From Quillaja saponaria (taxonomy: Eukaryota; Streptophyta; Magnoliopsida; Fabales; Quillajaceae), in contig CM055612.1 of assembly GCA_029379385.1 (NCBI GenBank), positions 9,052,001-9,116,000 of the forward strand: a stretch of DNA of 64,000 nucleotides. The letters are read 5' to 3'. Of this stretch, positions 1-11,296 are shown one piece after another. A program made the translations under genes and the position numbers. Position 1 is the stretch's first letter. Every line of letters starts with the position of its first letter. Under the pieces are notes generated by a model. That model was not told the origin of the DNA. It saw nothing but the letters and a program-made list of their open reading frames with translations, and did no database searches.

Positions 1-2
1 CC

Positions 3-104
3 CAATTTCCTGGATCCATGCCAGATGAATCAATGTTAAGATCGTCTTTGTCATGTTCGGCTGAGGCAGGTGTGGCGGGGTTCTTGTGTGGGATTTGCAA
101 ATGA
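3..104 (+). CDS. Possible C-terminal tail of an upstream gene (partial)
   Basis: The frame starting at base 3 is open for 33 codons up to a TGA at 102-104, and ends in ...AGFLCGICK. Its composition is less AT-rich than the DNA after it, which looks like 3' flanking sequence. I do not recognise the protein, and a 33-codon open frame can arise by chance. It is listed because the window edge would cut a real gene here. Confidence 0.2.
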   Translation, partial: QFPGSMPDESMLRSSLSCSAEAGVAGFLCGICK

Positions 105-647
105 TAATACGTAAGGCTGCTCAGGTTTCTCTTGTCTCCTATACTTTATAAGCTAGGAGAACTGTAGTAGTATCCACATTTTCTTTGTTTTGTTTTGGAG
201 AAAAAAATAATAATAATAACAACTAAAGTTAGAAAATAAATTAAACCACATTAACAATCAAATAATTTAGAACTCTAAAACAGAGTGCATGGAAGTGAAG
301 GATGGATGCTCGTAAGCAGTGTCTGTTTATTCCTCAGGATTAAACCCATTAATTTTAAGATAATATTTAGAGCTTCAGAACATAAAACCCTACTCGTCAC
401 TTCAAAATCTTCTAACCTCCGAGTCCACTACTCATGGCCTTTTCTTTTGTGTATCTTAACTTTATTAATTCATATCTCTTGTAATTGATAAAATGGATAG
501 TTTCTTGTCTTACTTTTCATGCCAATAATACTTCCTGTCTGTCTTATAGTGTCCATTAAACCATAATCCTTATTCTCCTGTCCAACTTTAGAGACAATAT
601 ATATGACAATATCTTCAAAGCCTTGGAAATTCGGGAGGAAGAGATAT
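105..647. other. AT-rich non-coding stretch
   Basis: Low-complexity A/T-rich sequence with short A runs. I see no coding signature, RNA gene or recognisable repeat. The short open frame at 285-488 has no family resemblance. Confidence 0.5.
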
Positions 648-3600
648 TCTTATAACCCAATATTAAAAAATTGAATTTTAAATATGTGTAAAATTTTAGT
701 TATAACATAATAAATATGTAAATAAATTAATTAATAGTGATATAATAAAGCATCTTATAATTTGATATCGTAATATACGTTTTAAAAATATTGGTGTATT
801 TCGATATCTTAGTGTATGAAAATGTTTACAAATCCTTACCATAAGGATATATATACACACTTAAGACTATCATCAAATTGTAGCCACAAATGTATTTTTT
901 TTAAAAGAAAACTTGACTTTTCCATTTTGTCCTATTTGTTTTAATCATTGTCTTCCTTTCATTTTTTTTATGGCTCTACGTTTTGTCTTTGCTTTCTACT
1001 TTTTCCACCGACTTAGACTCTTTCTTTCTCGCATTCTGCCCTTGTCTTGTTCTTCATTGAGTCCCCTGCTTCCTTTCCTTGCCTTAGTCGTGAGTCCTTC
1101 ATCCGGAATTAGACAATTTCAAGCGTTTGGTAAGTTATTCATTCCATTCTTCTTCTTGTAGATGATAGGAGACTTTTAATAGGAGTCTTAGAGCTGAAAA
1201 TTTGCTCAAGGAAGGACGGCAAGGCTGCTGCTGTTCCGTTTCTTTTTCTTTGCCCTTTACTCCTTTGACTATTTTTTTTTCCCTTTGTCGTATGAAGTTC
1301 TTGTGTTTTACCAGCGTGTGTGTGTTGTAGGCAGCGTGGGTGTTGAGTTTGGCAGCAATTGACATGCCTCAGCCGTAAGTGCAGGGGGGTGTTTAAATAT
1401 GACTTGTGGGCTATTTTAAAGGGTATGTGGTGATTAAGTAAGTGGGTATTTGTTATGGTGGACAATAATTTGCTTGGATTTAAATTTATCATAAAGTGTG
1501 CACTTACAAATTTTGAGCATCCCTCCCTTATTTTGCCCTTGCCATGGGTAGTAAATGTTTAAGTGGGGAAAAACTTTTAATTTAGGTGAGTAATTGGAAT
1601 TTCATTAGACTAGGTCTTATGATTAATGTGTTCCTAATGATTTTAACATAAGAGGGTTTGTGATGCATAAATCAAAGTTTGATAATACATAACAATAAGC
1701 ATATAAGAAAATAAAAAAAATAAAAAAAATAAAAAAATAGAAGGTTTAGGATTCCAATATGCAAATTTTGGATTTACACTCTTAAAGTTTAAGAAACTCT
1801 GAATAATTAGTTAAGTAAAGTCAATGTTTAAAATATGAATATTATGAAGAGTTGATAGATGATTTAACTTAATTCAATAAACGTAACATGTGTAATGTAA
1901 AAACTTATGAGATTATGTTGATCATATTGAAAAATATGTATGACTATAAAAAGTCTTGGTGCTTGAAGAATTAATTAGGAGGTATGCTTATGTTTGTGAA
2001 CTCATACATATGAATTAAGAGTTAAACATGTTAACTAGGTGTTTGATAAAATCCTTAAGAGAAACTTAATGTTAGTATATACATAGAAATTGGTTTACAT
2101 AGGTTTCATTAATTATTTAAATAGTTAATTAGGAATCATGAAACTTGACCATGCTAATGCTAACTATAGAATTGAGATTCTTAGAGTTTGGTTATAAGAG
2201 ATTAATTGAATTTGAATAAAAATTTTATGAACGAGAGTAAAAAATAGTGGGTTAATGTTGTGATTTAAAGATTTAATGAAATTGGGTAGTGAGTATGGGC
2301 ATAAGATGTTATTGGTGGGGTGAAATGTTGAAAGTGAGAGTTGAATGGCTTTTTAAAGGGATCAGGGCAGATTTCGTGGATGAAAGAAATTCAGTATTTC
2401 GAGTGTCTTCGGGGCTGAATTAAATTAAGGGCTTAAAATATAAAATGTATCTTAGGATCTTGAGAGTGTGTCTACAAAATTTTGTAGCTTGATTCCAGAT
2501 ATGTTGTGAGTTATATTTGTTAGACTTCGGTTAGGTCAAACAAGATTCGTAGTACCTTGTTTTTGGTTCATGTAAGAAATTGAGTGGGTTCTTGACAGAT
2601 TTTAGGAAAAATTTCTAATTAATAAAGATAGATATAATTTTCTATTAATAAACCCAAAAAAACTAATTGGATTTAGTTTTCCTAGAGAAAGTTATATTCA
2701 ATTAATTAAGATAAGGTCAAAGCTGTCAAAAATCTTGCGTGTTGCAAAACTTGGTGCAACTTCAAACAAGAAATTGTATTGATATATAAATCTAAAAATT
2801 ACAAATGATATACCATTATAAAGCTACATGTGTCTAGTATTTTATAAATTTTACGAAACTGGATTTAGAATTTTCTAGAGAAAGATATGACTGTTAAAGT
2901 GGACACTGGTCCAAATCTCAAGTTTGGGCAGTTTCAACATTCCTAACTCACTAGCTTTCCATCTTTTCTATTGGTTTCTCCTACCCTATGCTTTTTCAAG
3001 ACACTTAAAATGCTTTATCATTATTAACTATTACCTAAAGTCCAATTCATATTAATTGACATGTAATAGCTTAATGAAAAATTTACATAAAGAAACCTGT
3101 ATAAATTGAGATATAAGTTTAGTAATTAAAAGATTATAACAATAACGTTATGAACTAAATATTATTTGGGTATATGAATTTCAGTTCCGAATGCTAATGT
3201 GGACCTGATGAGATGCGTGAACGCAAGTGTGAGTGACCAATGGAATCGATTATAGATAAATAGTTAATTGCTGTCTTTAGGAGCTAGTTTAGTATGTGTA
3301 ATTATACATTTATTTGAATATATGTGATACATAAAAAGTAGAGTATTTCAATAATTTATTTGAATTGTGTTTATTTGATATTAGTTGTTTTGTTTGACAT
3401 TGGTTGTGGTTAATAAGGGCCAACAAAGTGAAATTTTTATGAAAAATGATTTTTATCTCCGAAATTAAAAGTCTAAGTGCACCTAGGATACCCTGATTTG
3501 AAATCATGAGAAATTCTGATTCTGATAAATATTTTTTTTAATTGAGTGCTCAGCCCCGGTGGGATAGATTGTGTAAGGAGATTAACTTGTTGTGTGGACA

Positions 3601-4375
3601 CGTAAATGCCCGGTAGGGGTGATAATTTTGTGCGGGGCTGGGTTAATCATTGACCCTTTGATTGCTTTGAATGATATTGTTGCACTGACTTAAATTGTGA
3701 TCCTGCGTGTCATATGAATTGTGAATTTGTGAAACTTACAATGTGTACGTGTAATGTGAAATGTTATATGAATCATGATACATGATATTAATATGTATAT
3801 TATATGTTTGTGCTGAGTGATGCTAGTACCCTTTGGGTACGATTTTCCACTCACGGAGTCCATAGGACTTACCCCTCTTCTGTGAAATTTTTTTATTTTT
3901 TTTTTGTAACAGGAATGCATTTCATGGCATCACCGAGCTTATGACTTGCGGATTGAGTACGTCAAGTTAATATCAGGATCTCAGACTTGAAGTTAAATGA
4001 TGAAAATTTGCAGTCAAAATAAGATTGTGGGTGTCAAATTTAGTATAAAGTAATATTCTAGTATTTGTCTTATTGATAATGTGAATGGAGCGGAGTTCCT
4101 TATTGTCTTTGTGTGGTTGTTGTGTAAGAACAAAAGTTTATAGGTTTGTATTTGACGTCTTGTTCCATATTGCAAGGAATCTCTGCCAAAATTTTCAGTA
4201 AGTGGCGATTTGTTTAAGTTAATAAACTTTTAATATTAACTTTTGTTTTTTTTTATATATTTGGTTTTATTCATTGGTTGGTTAAGAGTAATGATCGTTT
4301 ATTTATTTGAGTCAGGGTTACAGAAGTTTGGTTACTATTCTTCCAGCCAATCATGCCTCCATGAGGGGTGTGACA
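648..4375 (+). mobile_element. Solo-LTR-like 3.7 kb element, copy 1
   Basis: This sequence is colinear with the elements at 6188-9789 and 48626-52288 (reverse) over its whole length. Shared landmarks include a pyrimidine-rich block near 930-1100, the phrase TGCCCGGTAGG near 3608 and a 3' end in ...GGTGTGACA. The 5' end reads TCTTATAACCC where copy 2 has TGTTATAGCCC, so the TG terminus is mutated. No gag, pol or integrase can be read inside, and no second LTR is seen. The flanking pentamers (gatat and taaat) do not match, so no target-site duplication is visible. A solo LTR of a long-LTR retrotransposon is the simplest reading. Ty3/gypsy origin is inference from LTR length only. Confidence 0.7.
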
Positions 4376-4678
4376 TAAATAATAATGAAAACCTCTTCCC
4401 TTACAGTCACCACAAACCATAATTTATCTCAAATTCAATACCCCAAGTTGAACTTGTGAGTGGGATCCTAAAAACTACAATTGATGATCATGTGTAGTAG
4501 TTTTGCGTTCTTCTACATGGTACTCAGATTTGTGTTCTTCAATCTTGGAGAAGCCCAATATGATTGGAAGGAATCAAGGTGTGGAATTTTGAATATTAGA
4601 TATCAATTTCAAATCAAAGGTAGCAACCCAGATCATGATCATTGTGCCTACCTTTATCTTGGGTTTTATGTATCTTGT

Positions 4679-5047
4679 TAAGAAAATTAAAAATAAATGA
4701 GATAAATGAGAAGATAAAAGGAAACACAAGATACATATGATTTGGTCATTGCTTAGTATTCTGCAAGAAGAGAATATAATAGATTTATTTTAGGGATAGA
4801 TATGAAACTTGCTTACTCACTCATTTACAATAGTAGAACCTATAATTTATAGACACTACAAAAATAATTCTAGTTGACCAATAATAGAATTAAGACATAA
4901 GATTTTTTATAATTTTGTCTATGATTGGATTCATAATTAGATTTTAATCAATTACAATTAATATAATATAATTATCTTACTTGGGGTGGTTGATGATTTG
5001 ATTGTAATATTATAATTAATCACAATCAATCATAATCAATTCCTTAA
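4679..5047. mobile_element. 369-bp insertion in exon 1 of A, 8-bp target duplication
   Basis: The octamer TATCTTGT occurs at 4671-4678 and again at 5048-5055. Genes D and E have a single uninterrupted copy at this point (tatcttgtacacatc). The insert is AT-rich and non-coding. Its ends (TAAGAAAATT and, reversed, TTAAGGAATT) are only weakly similar, so terminal inverted repeats are poor. An 8-bp duplication is typical of hAT elements. The superfamily is not certain. Confidence 0.75.
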
Positions 5048-6187
5048 TATCTTGTACACATCAAAATGAGACAGTTTTTGAGCTACCTGCATCGTCGTCA
5101 TCATTGTTGTCTTCTCAGGTTGATAGCAAAAATTTTCTTCAGAAGCATAGATTACCAATCCTAGCAAATTTAGGTATATGACTTTGATAATTGCCTTCCA
5201 CTAGATATTCTAAAACTAGTCGTAAGTTCATTGATTATTTCACACTTTCAATTTTTATCATTAATATCTTCCATGGATTATAGCTCTAAAATAAATTACA
5301 CTTTCTAGAAATGCTCTAGAGGAAATGGATTGGATACGCTGTCCTCCTAGCCCAATTCAGGTTGTTAAAACTGACAGTGATCTTTACTACACTAACCTTT
5401 TATCTGCCTGCACAAAGATCCTAGACATTTCCTTTAATTTACCAGATGGATTCGATCTGGAAGAGGATTTGATTCTGGGATAGTTAAAACCAAATTGTAG
5501 AAAGATTGAAGCACAAGAAAAGAAATGTAAACTTAAAAAGAATGGCGGTTCTCATGAAATTGAAGGTGAAGAAACTGAATGTTCTGGGACTCTCAAAGCA
5601 AAAGCAAACAAGAAAGTAAGCGCAACAATTATTTTAGTTGCTACAGGTACTGGCACTGCATCCATTTAGGTCAGGATTCTTATTCTTGAAACTGATCAAT
5701 TTATCAATTAATATATGTGCAAGTGGAATCATATGCTCAATTCTTCTTGTTCTTGCGGTCCTCCACATCTATGGCTTTAATAAAATGAAAGAAGAAGATG
5801 AATCAAAGTTAGAAAAGCTTTTAGAGAATTACAGCACTCAAGCCAACAAGATTCTCATATGGTGATATAAAGAGGATTACTGATCATATAGGAAAGCTTT
5901 CCAATGAAAATGAAATCCACCATGTTGCTTTGAAGATTCTCAATAAGGAATGGGAGAGAGATGGGCAAGAGTTCATAGATGAAGTGAGAACAATGGGAAA
6001 AATCCACCATGTTAACGTGGTTCGATTGGTTGGCTACTGTGTTGATGGATCCAAACATGCTCTAGTCTATGATTTCTTGCCAAATAGGTCTCTTCAAAAA
6101 TTCATATCTTCCCTCGACGATAAGGATAGTTTTCTTGGGTGGCACAAGTTGCTAGAGATAGCACTTAGCATAGCCAAAAGGAATTAA

Positions 6188-9100
6188 TGTTATAGCCCGA
6201 CATTGTAAAATCAAATTTTAGATATAATATGTAAATTTATATTACAAAATAAACAAAATAAATAAGAACATTGAACATGCTATAACTTATTATCAAGATA
6301 TGAGAAAGAATAATTTGTGTAACTCATTACTGAAAAAATAATAATAATAATAATAAAAAATTAATATATGTATTTAAAATAAATAAATTATATAAATATG
6401 TACAATTAAATTAAACTTGAAATTCTAATTAAATTTCATATGATTTTATTGATGAAGAAAACAAATGAATAAACATATATATATATATATATACTGCCAA
6501 GAATAATTGTAGATCATACATTTATGAATTAGTAAGTATATATATTTACACATTAAATCCTAGTTTGACTTTGACTCAACTTTTAATTGTTTTGTCTTAT
6601 ACCCTTTATTTTTTTAATTCTCTTTTTCCTCCCTTTTCTCTCCATCACCGACTTTGTCCCTTACTATTTCTCTTTTTTTGGAAACTTTCCTTCTATCTTG
6701 GACGGTTCCTCCTCCCCTGTTTCACAATGCTTCTAGTCCTTCCTTTTTCTATTTCTATCTTGGTGATTTTGGTGATTTCCTCTTACAGCCAAGAAGTCCA
6801 TCCCCCTATTTTTGCTCAACTTCTTTCCCCTTGCCGTGTGGTGATTCAACTCAACTCCTTGTGCTTCTTTCCTCCTCTCAGATCTTGGCAGCCACCTATA
6901 AGCCTCATCGTCCTCTGTTTTGGCAGCAACTAAGCTGCCCTCTTCCTTCTTCTTCTTCGTCCAGCTGGTGGCATGTTGGGAGATCTTTTGCAGCCCACAA
7001 CAGCAAGGCAAGATTGTAGCAGCCTCCCTTGGCAGCAGCCACTTTAAGCCAGCCGTGAGCTTCTTGCTTGGTTAGGGGTATAGAGGTGAAGTGGAGGATG
7101 ATTTTGGGGTAATCTCTCCTCACCTTAAAGTCAAGCTATTTCCTTGTTTCTTTTTGGTTTACTTGCTATATTCTTGGTGTTGATTAAGAGGTTAGATAGT
7201 ATGTTCGGTAAATTGTGAATGATAAGAACTTAAAGCTAGGATTTCTTTTTGATTGTGTAAATTAAAGATTTGAAATTTAGGAAGTAGGAAGGATGAATTA
7301 ATTCTAGGTTAAGATTGAACCATAAAGGTTGATATGGGTTATTGTGAAATCTTTGTGACCTAAGTATTATTAGTATATTAATTAATTAGAATTGTTCACA
7401 TTGATTAGTATTGGAATTGTTAATATTATTGAATTGATATAGTATAGTGATTAAATTAGGATAGATATACATATATAGGTATACATATATATTAAGGAAA
7501 ATAATTTATGCACCCAAAGTGTTATAAAAGGTTTACAAGAACACTAAGTAAAACTTTGTAATTAAAACTTGGTAAATTTAAGTCTTGGTGGCTAATTATT
7601 TTAAAATTTTGAATAAAAGTTCATAACAAGAGCAAAGGGTTAGTGGATGTATTGAGTTAAGGAGTGAATGAAAGTAAGTAATGGATGTGATCAAAGGAGG
7701 GTTATTGGGAATAAAGTGTTAGAAAATGAGAGTTAAGTAGTTTTGAAGGGGTGCGAGGGTAGATTTCTTGAGTAACAAAAATTTGATATTTTGAGTGTCT
7801 TTGGGACAAAATTAAATTAAGAGTTCAAAAGATAAAATGTATCTTATAGTCTTAAAATATTGTCTATAAAATTTCGTAGCTTGGTTCTAAGTATGTTGTG
7901 AGTTATAGCTGTTAGACTCCAGTTAGGTCAGGCAGGATTCGTAGTGACCTATTTTTGGTTCATGTAAGAAATTGAGTGGGTTCATGACAGATTTTAGAAA
8001 AGGTTTCTAAATAATATAGATAGATATACTTTTCTATTAATAAACCCAATAAATGGAATGAGATTTCTTTTTTTTCTAGAGAAAGTTATGTTCAATTAAC
8101 TAAGGTAAGGTCAAAGTTGTCAAAAATCCTGCATGTTGCAGAATTTGATGCAAATTTTAACAATAAACTGTATTAATATACAAATTTAAAAATTAGAAAT
8201 GATATACCATTATAAAGCTACATGTATCTAGTATTTTATAAATTTTACGAAACTAGATTCGGAAATTCCTAGAGAAAGAGATGACCGTTAAAGTGGACAA
8301 TGATCCAAACTCCAAGTTTGGACAGTTTCAACATTTCTAATTCACTAAGTACTTTCTATCTTTTTTAATGGTTCCTCCTACCTTATGCCTTGTCAAGACA
8401 TTTAAAATGTCTCTTCATTATTAACCCTATCACATAAAGTCCAATTCATATTAGTTGGCATGTAATAGCTTAATGGAAAACTTTCCATGGAGAAATTTAT
8501 ACAAAATAAGATACAAACTTAGTAACTAAAAGATTATAATAATAACTTTTATGAACTAAATATTATTTGGGTATATGAATTTCAATTTCAGATGCTAAGG
8601 TGGACCTGATGAGATGGTGGATGCAAATGTGATTGACAAATGAAATCAGTTACGGGTGAGTAGTTAATTGTTGCCTTTAGGGGCTATATTAGTATGCGTA
8701 ATTATATGTTTATTTGAATATATGTGATATATGGAAAGTAAGCAAGTATAATATTTTAATAATTTATTTAAATTATGTTTGTTCGATATTAGTTGCTTTG
8801 TTTGACATTGGTTGTGGTTGATAAGGGCCAACAAAGTTAGGTTTTTATGAAAAATGATTTTTATCTCCGAAATTAAAAATCCTGGTGCTTCTAAGATGTT
8901 CTGATTTAAAATCATAATAAAATTTTGATTTTGATAAATAAATTTTTTTTTTAAATTGAGTACTCAGCTCCTGTGGGATGGATTGTATATGGAGATCAAT
9001 TTGTTATGCGGGCACGTAAATGCCCGGTAGGGTGTGATAATGTTGTGTAGAGCTGGGTCACTCGTTGACCCTTTGATTACTTTGCGTGATATTGTTGCTC

Positions 9101-9789
9101 TAATTTAAATCGTGATCATGTGTGTCATATAAATTGTGAATTTGTAAAACGTACAACGTATATGTGTAATGTGAAATGTTATATGAACAGTATTACATGA
9201 TATTACTATCTATGTGTTTCACACTTGTGTTGTGTGATGCTGGTACCTTTTGGTACAATTTTTCACTCACGGAGTCCCTAGGATTCACCATTTTCTTATG
9301 GATATTTTTTTTAGTGACAAGAGTTCGGTACATGGCATTGCCGAGTTTATGACTTGCCGAATGAATACTGCACAGTGTTTCCAGGATCTCAGACTTGCAG
9401 TTAAGGATGAAAGTTTGCAGTCACATTAGAACTATGAGGTGTCTAATTTTGGTATGATGTAAGAGTCTCGTTATTTGTTTTGATTAGTATGTGAACGGTG
9501 TAAAGCTCATTGTTGTCTTGGTGTTATTGTTGTGTGAGATTATAAGCATAAGCGTTTATGTTTTGAGGCATGTTTCTTATTATTGGGGACCTCTGCCAAA
9601 AATTTTTCCTGTAAATTGTTAACTGTTTCAAAAAATAAAATTTTAAAAAGGAACTTTTTTTTTATAAAAGTTATTTTTACCCTTTAGATGGGCTAAGAGT
9701 TATGTGTGTTACTTTGTTTTGAAGTCAGGGTCATGGAGGGTTAGTTCTCCAATTCTCCGGCCAGTCATGTCTCCGTAAAGGATGTGACA
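6188..9789 (+). mobile_element. Solo-LTR-like 3.6 kb element, copy 2, inside kinase A
   Basis: It begins TGTTATAGCCCGACATTG and ends GGATGTGACA, giving TG...CA termini. It is flanked by an exact 5-bp duplication, ATTAA at 6183-6187 and 9790-9794. Removing it rejoins the kinase frame of A between the IAK and YLHQGCD segments. No polymerase, gag, primer-binding site or second LTR is visible. A TC-rich block at 6590-6990 and the cccggtaggg landmark near 9023 are shared with copies 1 and 3. I read this as a solo LTR left by LTR-LTR recombination. A LARD-like non-autonomous element is the alternative. Confidence 0.82.
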
Positions 9790-9870
9790 ATTAAGTATCT
9801 TCATCAGGGTTGTGATCGAAGAATTATTCATTTCGATATCAAACCTCGTAATGTTTTCTTGGACCAAAGT

Positions 9871-10012
9871 GCTACTACGATCATCTTCCTTGCTACACAC
9901 TTTTCCTCCCACGTGGCATCCTCCATTAATTGTATGTCTTTACCCTCACTAAACTAATTATATATATAAGTATGAAAGTAAATCTGACTTAAATTCTTTT
10001 TGCTTGAACCTT
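9871..10012 (-). pseudogene. Fragment of subfamily-2 LRK10L kinase C-lobe
   Basis: On the minus strand this matches the C-lobe of B (12105-12250) and C (18740-18880): the segment before and through [17 protein letters not shown] and the [10 protein letters not shown] region, with stops. It abuts the plus-strand kinase A directly at 9870/9871, forming a head-to-head fusion of two gene pieces. It has no start, no catalytic motifs and no intact frame. Confidence 0.7.
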
Positions 10013-10462
10013 CTGACCTAGACCTCCCAAATTTCGAGTCTGGATCTAAGTATGTCTATATATAAATTGAATCTAATTTTGGATTTTTAATGAATTTGTA
10101 TAAAATTTTGTTCGGGTCAGGATTGCACCTGACCCAATCCAATATTACCCCCAATAATGACCTTTGTGTAAAGTGAATGAATTTGTGAATAATTGAGGAA
10201 TTCTTAAAATATAAGTCAGAGTTGGTCATTCAAAACTTGTTTTTTGCGTGTAGGAATAGTAGTACTTAGCAAGTCTTATTTTGTGATTATAATTGTGACA
10301 TCTTAATTTAATAATCATAATTGTGATACTAAGATTTAAATAAAAATTTAACATCCTAATAATTTATGTGCAAATCTTATTGAAATGAGAAGAATGTTTA
10401 AGACTATTCATGAAATATCTTCTTAACTTAAACATGTGGACAAGACACATGCACAACATCAT

Positions 10463-10497
<35 letters not shown>

Positions 10498-11166
10498 CTT
10501 TTTCTGTTTTTTTGCTTTTTTCAGTGGGCACGAGATGAAGTTAATACCTACTAAATTAATATAAATTTACTATGATATTGAATGAAAATAATACTGCACA
10601 GTTTTGTTATCATGGTAAAGTTAATATGAAGTTTTAACATGAATTCTTACTTGCATTAATTAGCAACTTTTGTGAAAGTTCTAAGCAACTATCTAGAATT
10701 TTCTTTACTTGACTAAAACCGTTGACCAATGACCACTTGCTATAACTTTATCCAATTTTTCTTCATTTAGAAGATGCATGGGGAGACTAGATTCATTGCA
10801 TATGACATTTAGTAATTAATGACTCAATAATTTCCGGACCCTTTCATGGAGATTGAAAATGATGCTGCCTGCACAATTTGTGTTAACTTGTTGAAGTGTT
10901 GAAATTAATATGTGGCTCTAAAAGGAATTCGGGTATGCATTTTCTTCTACCTGAGAAAATTCCAAGAAACTTACAACAAAGAAGTATCTTTTCTTGATTA
11001 AGAAGTGGATTCTTTATTGACATTTCTTCAACTGGGTGATAATTTTTCTAAGAAAGAGATGTTTAATTAGTTCTGTTGGACATAGTCGGACATATCATAC
11101 ATCATTCATCATTGTTCTATTACTCAGCTAATATAAGCATTGTGATTTGACACAGAGGTCTTGGAC
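10013..11166. other. Non-coding spacer with hairpin and T run
   Basis: AT-rich spacer with no coding signal. It holds a perfect 8-bp inverted repeat, GGGTCAGG at 10114-10121 and CCTGACCC at 10128-10135, and an uninterrupted run of 32 T at 10464-10495. The part around 10880-11060 loosely resembles the region upstream of E (25190-25300), so some of it may be decayed LRK10L flanking DNA. Confidence 0.4.
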
Positions 11167-11240
11167 TATACAAGTCCTAGAAGAGAAATCTTTTCAGGTT
11201 CTCTACCCAGAATGAATTCATAATCTTTTGGAAAATTTGG
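11167..11240 (+). pseudogene. Isolated fragment of subfamily-1 kinase (3' part of A)
   Basis: The plus strand reads EEKSFQVLYPE followed by a degraded WIHNLL segment, aligning with the D segment EEESFQVLYPEWIHNLL. It is about 75 bp long, in the same orientation as A and 1.3 kb beyond the point where A breaks off. It is probably what is left of the A C-lobe after a deletion or rearrangement. Confidence 0.6.
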
Positions 11241-11256
11241 GATACAAAAAAATATC

Positions 11257-11296
11257 ATTTTCTATAAATGATAATTTTGTATCATTTATAGAAAAT
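11257..11296. repeat. Perfect 17-bp inverted repeat (hairpin)
   Basis: ATTTTCTATAAATGATA at 11257-11273 is followed by a 6-base loop and its exact reverse complement at 11280-11296. The homologous place downstream of F (about 28225-28255) has only one recognisable arm, so the palindrome is specific to this copy. It lies in the 3' flank of pseudogene B. Confidence 0.75.

Larger units (their letters stand above)
4484..9870 (+). pseudogene. LRK10L receptor-like kinase A, disrupted by two insertions
   Basis: This is a subfamily-1 relative of gene D. Exon 1 starts at ATG 4484 (a TTG lies just before) with a signal peptide ending about GEAQ, then the GUB_WAK cysteine region (SRCGILNIRYQFQIKG). It is split at 4678 by a 369-bp insertion. 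Later exon 1 has frameshifts and a Trp-to-stop change (TAG near 5480, where D has RWLKPN). Exon 2 begins near 5725 and encodes the membrane segment. A 2-bp loss relative to D follows near 5840. Near 5887 an in-frame deletion of about 14 codons removes the Gly-rich ATP loop. The N-lobe then reads VALKIL...VVRLVGYC...LEIALSIAK. A 3.6 kb element (6188-9789) interrupts the frame, and the protein resumes at 9790 as [20 protein letters not shown]. Homology ends at 9870, where sequence from another kinase starts on the opposite strand. A cannot encode a functional kinase. Confidence 0.88.

Noticed and set aside
913..1492. Open frames on both strands in copy 1 of the LTR-like element
   Set aside because: They lie in the pyrimidine-rich block, have no family resemblance, and are not conserved in copies 2 and 3.
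6565..7123. Overlapping open frames of 72-122 codons in copy 2
   Set aside because: Low-complexity Ser/Phe/Leu-rich translations from TC-rich DNA inside a mobile element. No homologous frame in the other copies.
9790..10012. A functional fusion kinase gene
   Set aside because: The joined pieces are on opposite strands and out of frame, and A already lacks its ATP loop.
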